Of a stretch of 24,257 nt of DNA, positions 18,004 through 24,257 are shown piece by piece. The translations under genes and the position numbers were made by a program. The notes under the pieces were generated by a model. That model was not told where the DNA came from, made no database searches, and was given only the letters and a program-made list of their open reading frames with translations. This stretch comes from Phaeoceros laevis (taxonomy: Eukaryota; Anthocerotophyta; Anthocerotopsida; Notothyladales): NCBI GenBank assembly GCA_049999765.1, contig JBNGIQ010007799.1:1-24257 (forward strand). Reading direction: 5' to 3'. Positions within the stretch are counted from its first letter, which is position 1. The number at the start of each line of letters is the position of its first letter.

Positions 18004-18938
18004 GATTGGGGAATGGTCGCAGAAGACTGTACCGGTATGATGGCATACATTTTTACCCTATCTCTCCATTCTGATGGAATGTAAAAACGGCCTAACCTCC
18101 TACTAGCCTTATGGGGACCTTCTAACCTGGGAACGACTGAATTGGAGAAAGATTGGAGATCTGTACACAGGTAGAGTAATCCAGGGGTCCTCTATCTGCA
18201 TGATGGTATCCCTGAAAGCCTGCCAGGCCATAGACACATCTGTTTGAGAGGGATGAAGTTCTCCTAACCTATCATTGGGTCTTTCAATAAAGTTAAAGTC
18301 ACCACATATATGCTCCACAATCTGAGGAGGGGAAACATGCCTTATGGGACAGGCTAGAAGACTCTCTAGACCTCAGCATTCGCCCATTGGAGTTTGCAAA
18401 ACAATCCACTGAAACCATTTTTGGATTGGTCCGTCAACTCCTCCAGCCGTTTGTGCCCAGCCCTCTTCATCCTCGCCACAGTCTAAGATCTGAGATGATA
18501 ACGACGGATGGACAACAATCGCCAGCCCGCCTCTACTGCCTGATGAAGGTAACCACTTGATTACACCTTCCATCAAAGGGACTCTCTTCCTAGCAAGTTT
18601 AGCTTTGTCTTGTTTCGTTTCTTGTAGGCAAACTACATCCCAGCAACAACGATGCTTAAAAAATGAGTGCACAATCCTCCATTTGTTGTCCCTACTCAAC
18701 CCTCTGACATACCATGAGAGTATCTGCGTCTGCTGAGAACGGTTTGAAGTGAACTTATTAATGTGTTGCATGATTTTGACTGGGAAGTGAATCTTGCGCT
18801 CTCGGTAGTTCCATAAAAGAATTTTGAATAGACCTTGGCTTAGCAGATACGTCAAGTTGCTGCCCTTGTACCAAATAAGGTACTGTCTTCTGCTCCTTTT
18901 CCTGAATGCTTCTTGAGTTGCTTTGCTGACGCCTATAA
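18004..18938 (-). pseudogene. LINE APE-type endonuclease domain (copy C)
   Basis: Nicks target DNA to prime reverse transcription. The block order is that of exonuclease-endonuclease-phosphatase proteins: ILSWYVRGLS (18694-18721), VVCLQETK with the catalytic Glu (18619-18621), GDFNFIE (18292-18303), a degraded RRLGRFYIPSEWRDRV in another frame (about 18050-18138), and CDHSP with the terminal catalytic His (18004-18021). The usual Asn of the first block is Tyr here (TAT, 18709-18711), which should abolish activity. A TGA stands at 18373-18375 and a frameshift near 18110. The frame is open upstream to the A10 tract at 18941, with no Met required at 18855. Confidence 0.88.
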
Positions 18939-20421
18939 TCTTTTTTTTTTCATCATGTGCTCAGCCTCAGAGTGAGGTCGGCCCGAAAGCCAAGCAAATC
19001 CAACTACTAGTTCAGCAGCCGTTAGACCTCCCCCTTCTTGGATCTGGGTCTCCGAAAAATCTTCTGTAATCCTACGTAACTCTCCTATCGCAATGTCCTT
19101 TGGCAACCATCTCCAGTTCTTCCAAATCTTGGGCTTGCTAACGTGTTTAGCGTGTAACACTAAAACCATCAAGTGTCGGTTCCCTATTTTGACAGGATGC
19201 CTGCACTCAATAATTTCTGCAGTGAGTTGGCCTCCCAAGACATTCCCTGCCATAAGCAGTTGAATCATAGTTGAGAAGGGATCCTCTCCCGGCTTTAGTG
19301 TTTTCTGGATCAGTCTGCTGAGGGTGCCATTCTGGTCGAGAAGCTGGTACTGAGTCTCTGCAGTAGAGCAAAAAATGAATGCATGTACTACATCTGCAGC
19401 CTGCCCACTTAATGGCGTCACTTCTTGTTCTGCTCCGAAACGATCCCTGTAAGATGAGTATTGTGCCTGAGTGTCGCCAGAGATACAGTCTTGGAATACT
19501 TCATCTTCTTCCCGAAGCTTGTCTGCAATTGGCATTTCCAGAGCTTCCTGCATATAGCTAGCTATCCACCAGATCATCGGGAGGCTTGCCCCTTATCTGG
19601 TCTCTGTTCCTTCCTTTCTTAACAAGCTGCTGCGGTATGATCTGATCTTTGAAGTTGCGAACGTTTTTCCACAAAGCAAAGCTAGCGCTAGGCGATTCAT
19701 AGAGTACCATTTGGTAGTTTGATTGTTCACCCTTCTGCTCCACAACATTTTGAGTGACTCCAGGCCTCCTACCCCGCTTATAGTTGTTTTTAGCTTGCTG
19801 GATCTCTAAACTGCTGCCTGCCGTTGTAGTTTCTGTTTGACCTGTCTTCGTCCTAAGAACTTCAACTTGATGAGCTAGATCATGGTGTTCATCACCTGCT
19901 AAGGCCAAAACTCCTTCTGTTTGTTGCCTAGCATTGTCAACATTGGTGGCTACATCACCCTCTGTCGTCTAACCGAGCCCACTGAGGATCTCAGCCTGGC
20001 TACTCTCCTGTTGATTATGTCGTGCTGGGACATTCGGAGTTTCCTCAGAGGAATCTTCTACCACATCAGCCCAACGGTAGTCAAGTTTTCGCATCAAAGC
20101 TGGTTTCGGTAAGTTGCTGTTCAGATCTACTTGGGCAGAGTCTTTGATCTGCAAACAAGCCCCTTTGCTCTGCTGACGATTTGCTTCTAACATATCCTTC
20201 CTTCTCTGCTGGCTTTTTGACAATTCAATCAGAACACTTTTGCCTTTGTCTGGTTCTTCCACTGGGAGCAATGCCCGTGCCTCAGGTAACTTTTTTGAGT
20301 TGTGGCCTCTCCTGCTGAACTCCGGGGAATCTGACTTTCCTACTGTTGTTGCTGTCACGTTTGCCCCCTCATTCCCTTTAGCTCTCGTCTGTAGTGAAAG
20401 GATCTCATCACTAGGCTCCAT
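18933..20421 (-). pseudogene. Extra coding segment between LINE ORF1 and endonuclease
   Basis: About 490 codons with no domain I recognise. It starts at ATG 20421, seven bases after the ORF1 stop. One frame runs to 19558 with a single TAG (19969-19971); it contains RKLDYRWADVVEDSSEE and LYESPSASFALWKNVRNFKD. The next frame, from 19577 to 18933, is a coherent 214-residue protein (AADVVHAFIFCSTAETQYQL, HPVKIGNRHLMVLVLHAKHV). The two frames join if a 4-base tandem AGCT at about 19557-19565 is counted once. The second ends in a run of ten A, after which the endonuclease frame follows at a shift of -1. The simplest reading is a long N-terminal extension of ORF2 that has decayed; a separate ORF is possible. 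Confidence 0.6.
18941..18950 (-). other. A10 run at the frame change into the endonuclease
   Basis: On the - strand ATGATG is followed by ten A and then GATTATAGG. In the upstream frame this ends Lys-Lys-Lys-Arg-Leu-stop; in the -1 frame the reading continues without stop into the endonuclease. An eleventh A would join the two. It is either a lost base in a homopolymer or a slippage site. Confidence 0.55.
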
Positions 20422-20428
20422 AACTACC

Positions 20429-22501
20429 TCAGATGGATGTGGTTGCAGATGAGCCTCTCTCTTCTAATAATGCATCTTGCATCTTCTTCACGGCTCTTGG
20501 GGTGAGTTTGATAGCTGCTTTACTGCGCAAGACCTTCGTCCATTTGGCTCCGCCTGCAATATTGTCTGACGTGCTGGTCTCATTATGCTCATTTGACTTG
20601 TTCATCTCTTCAGCTACCTGAGGTCTTTCCAGGGGTTTACCCCTATTCCTAAATGCGACGTCCACAGGAGCAACCTCCTCTGTCTCCCTCATGAGGCAGA
20701 TACCCGGTAAGTTGGGCAAGTTACCATGTGGCTTCCAGCCTAGTTCCGAGGTTTGCATGTGCAGAATGATTTTGGAGGCCAGACTGAGCTTGTTTTTCCC
20801 CCGAGGAGCAGATTTTTGTACCCACGACTGGAGTGTGTTGTCTCCAACCCAGTTTGTTGGATCTTCACCTTTCGATTTCCATGCTTCCGTGACTTCTATC
20901 CTGGCTGCAAAATAGAGATACGTTGTGACAGCATCTAGCCAATGTGCAACTATACGCATCTGTGCCTGTTGGATTAACCTAGTCGCATCCACTTCTCTTA
21001 GACTAGGGAACTCCTGCCTAAGCATAGAGTTAATCTTAGAATTGGCTTGGGCCCAAAGCTGTTCTTCACTAGGCCTGCTGTACCTTGGCACCCTGATAAG
21101 CTGGAGAGGAAGACAGTGCTGTTCCTCTATAATAGATGTCCAGAAAACAGGGTCGACTGCAGTCCTTCTCAAAATGAAGCCTGCCTTCATCACAGTGACA
21201 TCAGTTGTTTCCAGTTCAGGGAAGAGGCCTCTACCCACTTGGTTGGTTACATGAACCCATGGCTGGAGTTGCTTCTCTTGGACCACCCTTCCACCTTCAA
21301 AACCTGGGAGAGGAGCTATGACTGTGTGCTCTGCATCACCTACTAACATCTTTTTCCATGGGAAACGTAATGGACAAGCACTCTGGAGGAGATCTTTATG
21401 GCCACAGACCCTGCACCTGACTGGCAATTCGGGATAGCTAAAATTCTGAAAGAACTCTCTGTTGCCTTGTGCAGGGACTCTCACCTTGACCCTCTCTGGA
21501 AGGCCCTGCAGACTATCCACTAGGACTTTAAAGGAGATCTTCTTGGATTTATACAAGTCTGAAGGGAGGTTAGGGCATTCGACAATCTGACCAACTGACT
21601 CCACCATTTTCTTTGCCAATGTCATGTGCTGTAGTTCCAACCCCGGGAGTTCTACCACCACTAAGCGCCGATTAGCCACTCTCTGCACTGCAAAGCTATC
21701 TTCGTTCCACAATGCGAGAGCTGCTGGCATGGTCCCTTTGAAGAGGGTAACAGACTGCAACATTCTGGTGACCTGCTCTTCATCTTCCAATTTGATCACG
21801 AATGTCTTATCTTCCTTTGGATGAATATACACTGGTTTAACCTTTAGCACTTGATGCACATGTTCTTCGATTTCCTCTACTGTAGTTCCTGCCGGGAACG
21901 CTCCATTTACAGTCGAGGTTAACAACTCCTTTGAGAAGGTTACAATGGCGTCCTCTTCGTCAACAATTTCTGTCTCTGCGCCCAAGGGAATTGACGGTAC
22001 TCCTTCATCCCTTCTACTTCTTCTATCTCCTCCCACAAAATTTTGCCGTTCTCTGGTATTCATGACGTTCAGGAGTCCTGACTCCTTCGCCGTGCATGTG
22101 TGGTTCCCTATTCCAAGAGTGTTTTGAGTTCCAGGAACTTTGCTTGACGATGCTACTCTGCTAGGAATCTGGACCGTGGTACGTGGTTGCGGTTGGATCG
22201 GTGCATTGATACTTTCATCTTCAATTTCTACACCTGCACCCACTGGCGGGATTTGCCCACATTGCAAATCTGACGACTCGGAAGCTTGGTTAACAATATC
22301 TGGGCTGACCTCCCTGCGGATCGTTGATACATTCTGTTCATCTGTGCCTCTTCCAGTGACAGCTTGGCCCAGCATCGCGCTGATTTGGTTCAACAACACA
22401 TTCTGCTCTTCAGTCCCTCTCACAACTACATCTTGATTCATAACAGCTCTTGTGGCTATCTCCAACATTTGCGTATCCTGTGAGACCAGCTCTGATTGCA
22501 T
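20429..22501 (-). CDS. LINE ORF1 protein, DUF4283-like with degenerate zinc knuckle
   Basis: RNA-binding protein of the LINE ribonucleoprotein. The open frame runs from a TTG at 22594 (721 codons, in-frame TAA at 22610-22612) to TGA at 20429; the first ATG is 22501, giving 690 residues. Numbering from 22594: an N-terminal low-complexity region with a repeated RGT[ED]EQNV motif (residues about 60 and 85), a DUF4283-like region at about 215-390 (LVVVELPGLELQHMTLAKKM, then ERVKVRVPAQG), and CRVCGHKDLLQSAC at 394-407 (21374-21415). This resembles a CX2CX4HX4C knuckle whose His is Leu (CTC), a one-base change. The remaining 310 residues are unassigned. It has no stop or shift, in contrast to ORF2 of the same element. 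Confidence 0.82.
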   Translation of the reverse strand: MQSELVSQDTQMLEIATRAVMNQDVVVRGTEEQNVLLNQISAMLGQAVTGRGTDEQNVSTIRREVSPDIVNQASESSDLQCGQIPPVGAGVEIEDESINAPIQPQPRTTVQIPSRVASSSKVPGTQNTLGIGNHTCTAKESGLLNVMNTRERQNFVGGDRRSRRDEGVPSIPLGAETEIVDEEDAIVTFSKELLTSTVNGAFPAGTTVEEIEEHVHQVLKVKPVYIHPKEDKTFVIKLEDEEQVTRMLQSVTLFKGTMPAALALWNEDSFAVQRVANRRLVVVELPGLELQHMTLAKKMVESVGQIVECPNLPSDLYKSKKISFKVLVDSLQGLPERVKVRVPAQGNREFFQNFSYPELPVRCRVCGHKDLLQSACPLRFPWKKMLVGDAEHTVIAPLPGFEGGRVVQEKQLQPWVHVTNQVGRGLFPELETTDVTVMKAGFILRRTAVDPVFWTSIIEEQHCLPLQLIRVPRYSRPSEEQLWAQANSKINSMLRQEFPSLREVDATRLIQQAQMRIVAHWLDAVTTYLYFAARIEVTEAWKSKGEDPTNWVGDNTLQSWVQKSAPRGKNKLSLASKIILHMQTSELGWKPHGNLPNLPGICLMRETEEVAPVDVAFRNRGKPLERPQVAEEMNKSNEHNETSTSDNIAGGAKWTKVLRSKAAIKLTPRAVKKMQDALLEERGSSATTSI

Positions 22502-22601
22502 TCTGTCTGTATACACCTTTCTTGCATTCCTTCCATGCCCGCCCCCTACGGGAACGGATGCTGGTCTTGGACCAGGCGCCACCACACCACTCAAACAGCG
22601 C

Positions 22602-22731
22602 TCCGTATTTTACGGAGTGTTTTTCTATTATCCACATGCATCTTAAAAACTTGCATTATTTGTGACCATCTACCTCCCCGGCCGGATTCGGTCTGCCGCA
22701 ACGCTTGGTAATGGCCGCATAGAGCGCTCTG
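22602..22731. other. Region upstream of LINE ORF1
   Basis: Probably LINE 5' leader and adjoining host DNA; the boundary is not visible. A 7 bp stem with a 3-base loop (CTCCGTA-TTT-TACGGAG, 22601-22617) lies just upstream of the ORF1 open frame. Confidence 0.4.
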
Positions 22732-22779
22732 ACTAGGAATCCTTCAAAGCACCAAACTAGGAATCCTTCACAGCACCAA
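22732..22779 (+). repeat. 24 bp tandem duplication
   Basis: Units 22732-22755 and 22756-22779, each starting ACTAGGAATCCTTCA and ending GCACCAA, with one mismatch (AAAG against ACAG). Head to tail without spacer. Confidence 0.92.
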
Positions 22780-23016
22780 ACCACAAGATGTGTTGTGAAA
22801 ATCAACAACCCTACCACTTAAACAAGCAAATCAAACACATACATGCGACAAATCGCAACACCCGCGCTAAACCTCGCTGCATGTGAGTGTCTCAAACACT
22901 AAGTGTGCCACGAGCCCGTGGCAAGTTAAAATTCCGGATCGCTGGATTGGGGTCTGGTTCTTCTCCAGATTCCAGCCCGTCCTGTTGCAAGTGGTGCAAG
23001 TCTGCAGAGCCGATCA
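22780..23016. other. Unassigned interval
   Basis: No gene or repeat recognised; only a 60-codon + strand frame from 22883 that has no visible domain. Confidence 0.4.
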
Positions 23017-23136
23017 CCTAGCTCACATTTATAGCCGACCTGGCTCATGTTTACAGCAAACCTAGCTCACGTTTACAGCCGACCTGGCTCACGTTTACAG
23101 CTGACCTGGCTCACGTTTACAACAAACCTAGCTCAC
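23017..23136 (+). repeat. 22 bp minisatellite, about 5.5 units
   Basis: Units start at 23017, 23039, 23061, 23083, 23105 and a partial one at 23127. Consensus CCT[AG]GCTCACGTTTACAGC followed by CGA, AAA or TGA. Differences are single bases, with CCTAGC and CCTGGC starts and CGA or AAA ends combined in a patterned way. Confidence 0.95.
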
Positions 23137-23196
23137 CTTACCACCGTCTTCTGCTCTAAACACATGTGCAAGCATGTGCCACCACCCATAGATTGA

Positions 23197-23397
23197 AGTT
23201 GGTCTATTATAAACCAACTCCTCGATCAGGTCATTCCGGACTCTGGGGCAGTAGTAGCAGTAGAAAACACTGGCCAGATTGCGGCAGATGTAGTTCAAGG
23301 CGGTGAGAATGTGGTGGATGACATTGAGGTCCAGGATGAAATGCACGTAGCAGACATGGATTCTACCGCGGGGCTACTACGCGAGGGCGAAGCATGA
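23197..23397 (+). CDS. Short acidic open frame, possible gene fragment
   Basis: The frame is open from after a TGA (23194-23196) to TGA at 23395-23397, 66 codons, with no early ATG. The translation is compositionally protein-like: VVQGGENVVDDIEVQDEM, then HVADMDSTAGLLREGEA. It starts about 60 bases after the minisatellite and ends 56 bases before a hairpin. It may be a terminal exon or a retroelement piece; no homologue is recognised. Confidence 0.25.
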   Translation, partial: SWSIINQLLDQVIPDSGAVVAVENTGQIAADVVQGGENVVDDIEVQDEMHVADMDSTAGLLREGEA

Positions 23398-23452
23398 TTT
23401 TGTGGGGATGATCTTGGTTTCAATTTCGCTTGGGGCGGATCCCACCCTTCGC

Positions 23453-23492
23453 ACTCAATGAACTCACCGCCCGTCCGGTGGGTTCATTGAGT
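23453..23492. repeat. 17 bp inverted repeat with 6-base loop
   Basis: The left arm ACTCAATGAACTCACCG (23453-23469) pairs with CGGTGGGTTCATTGAGT (23476-23492), with a single G-T type mismatch; loop CCCGTC. It could be terminal inverted repeats of a tiny element or a transcript hairpin. It does not fit the histone 3' stem-loop. Confidence 0.85.
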
Positions 23493-23699
23493 CATACTCA
23501 GTGTAGTTTGCGGTTTAGAGTCTATTTCGGTTTCATGTGCAAGCCATATGTGGTCCAAAAAAATAAGTCATAAGAAAACTCCAAAAGAGGCAAAATATTA
23601 GTGTGTAGGCGTTCAAGAACTATGTTGGTTTTTTTATCGCAAAAAATGTCATTATATAGCAATTTTGCAAATTCCCAAAATGATTGTGGCCACAGGTAC

Positions 23700-24002
23700 A
23701 TGAGAGACCACGTCCAGTCTTTACTTCATGTGAGACCCTGTTACAAGCATTTGGATAGCGAGGGTTACATTAGCACCACGAAGATTGACAGGTTCAGTGG
23801 GAGGCCCGAGAGTATGGCTCTCAGGGAGTTCAAGGCGTGTTTCTACTCTACGATGGATGAATGGGAAATGAAGCTTCAACAACTCTATACGTAGAGATAC
23901 TCGTTTAAGATGTTGGCCAGGTACCTAACTGAAGAGGCTCAGCTCTTGTACTTCGACCACAAGCCATCTCTGATGCGAGAAATTAGTGTCCCTAACATAG
24001 CC
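23700..24002 (+). pseudogene. Probable retrotransposon gag remnant
   Basis: In one frame, with a TAG at 23892-23894, the translation reads KIDRFSGRPESMALREFKAC, FYSTMDEWEMK and, after the stop, KMLARYLTEEAQLLYFDHK. The F-x-G-x(6,8)-REF opening and the later ARYL...A segment recall capsid domains of Ty3/gypsy gag proteins, where a first F-G pair is followed by a long helical block. No knuckle, protease or LTR is found in the window, so only a fragment remains. I am not certain of the superfamily. Confidence 0.4.
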
Positions 24003-24067
24003 TATGCAGCTGCAATTGCACATGCATCGCACACAACAAGAAAAGTGCATGTTTTACAAATCCGCTT

Positions 24068-24165
24068 TACTACGATAACTACGGCATTACAACGGGCCGG
24101 CCAACCCTCGCTGCTATTTACTATGAGCGTTGTAACCTGTTGTAATCCATGATAACCGCGTAGTA
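24068..24165. repeat. Imperfect inverted repeat, possible MITE-like unit
   Basis: TACTACG...ATTACAAC at 24068-24093 recurs inverted at 24139-24165: both ends match over TACTACG and ATTACAAC, while the 11-12 bases between differ. They enclose 45 bases including GGGCCGGCC. No target duplication was recognised. Confidence 0.45.
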
Positions 24166-24221
24166 ACACGTAGTATATGAATTATATTACTATGTGAAAC
24201 AACGTTCGTAGTTGCGGGCGT

Positions 24222-24241
24222 TGTGTGTGTGTGTGTATATA
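24222..24241 (+). repeat. TG/TA simple repeat
   Basis: About seven TG followed by TATATA. It directly precedes the shared 17-mer at the window end, as a TATG repeat does in the 101 bp insert. Confidence 0.9.
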
Positions 24242-24256
24242 TTTGAGGAGGTTGAC
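24240..24256 (+). mobile_element. Start of a second copy of the mini-insert, cut by the window edge
   Basis: TATTTGAGGAGGTTGAC is identical to 17015-17031, the start of the mini-insert in the LINE RT gene, in the same orientation and again just after an alternating purine-pyrimidine simple repeat. Only one more base follows (G, against A at 17032), so the hairpin itself is not visible here. Confidence 0.55.
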
Positions 24257-24257
24257 G

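Larger units (their letters stand above)
7883..22594 (-). mobile_element. LINE copy C, near full length, split by a copia element
   Basis: The most complete family member, read on the - strand: ORF1, an extra coding segment, APE endonuclease, reverse transcriptase, C-terminal zf-RVT region and Trp-rich tail. About 8.2 kb belongs to the LINE after removing the copia element (9246-15710 plus one target copy). Removing it restores one continuous frame (GTC AAG ATA C joined to AG GGC AAC). Many frameshifts and stops lie in ORF2, and a 101 bp insert sits at 16998-17098, so the element is not autonomous. The 5' limit is set only by the start of ORF1, and the 3' limit only by the ORF2 stop at 7883; the UTR ends were not located. 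Confidence 0.85.

Noticed and set aside
22883-23065. 60-codon ORF overlapping the minisatellite
   Set aside because: Partly made of minisatellite units; no domain or start context.

Overview
The window is a dense nest of retrotransposons from what is most likely a streptophyte green plant genome (land plant or charophyte-like alga). The evidence is a Ty1/copia element with a UBN2-type gag, a plant-style primer-binding site complementary to initiator Met-tRNA, and several copies of a plant-type LINE with an APE endonuclease, a reverse transcriptase and a C-terminal zf-RVT zinc finger. I could not find a convincing intact host gene, tRNA, rRNA or CRISPR array. The species cannot be named from this sequence.

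Layout. Positions 1-2857 hold LINE copy A on the + strand: the C-terminal part of ORF2, a 1.5 kb 3' region and a poly(A) tract, with an assembly gap (555-654) that looks artefactual. Positions 2858-4455 are LINE copy B, + strand, starting abruptly inside ORF2 at the poly(A) of copy A and carrying several stops. Positions 4456-6589 are decayed coding-like sequence ending in an A10 tract. Positions 6590-7882 contain nothing I can identify. From 7883 to about 22594 lies LINE copy C on the - strand, the most complete copy: ORF1 (22501-20429), a long extra coding stretch (20421-18933), endonuclease, reverse transcriptase and the C-terminal domain. It is split by a complete 6,465 bp Ty1/copia element (9246-15710, + strand) that has 234 bp LTRs, a PBS, a PPT and a 5 bp GTATC target duplication. 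A 101 bp hairpin-bearing mini-insert (16998-17098) also interrupts its reverse transcriptase. Positions 22602-24257 are non-LINE sequence with a 24 bp tandem duplication, a 22 bp minisatellite, a short acidic open frame, hairpins, a probable gag remnant and, at the very edge, a second occurrence of the first bases of the mini-insert.

Relationships. The three LINE copies align through the same C-terminal protein, so they form one family in three states of decay. The copia insertion is younger than LINE copy C, because the LINE reading frame resumes exactly in register across it. LTR divergence (7 of 234 positions, 5 of them at CpG) shows the copia is not brand new, and its gag-pol has at least four frameshifts, so neither element looks autonomous today.

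Most interesting items: the roughly 560-codon segment between LINE ORF1 and the endonuclease, which I do not recognise; an antisense single-pass-membrane ORF with its own TATA box inside the copia element; and the hairpin mini-insert with its second partial copy.
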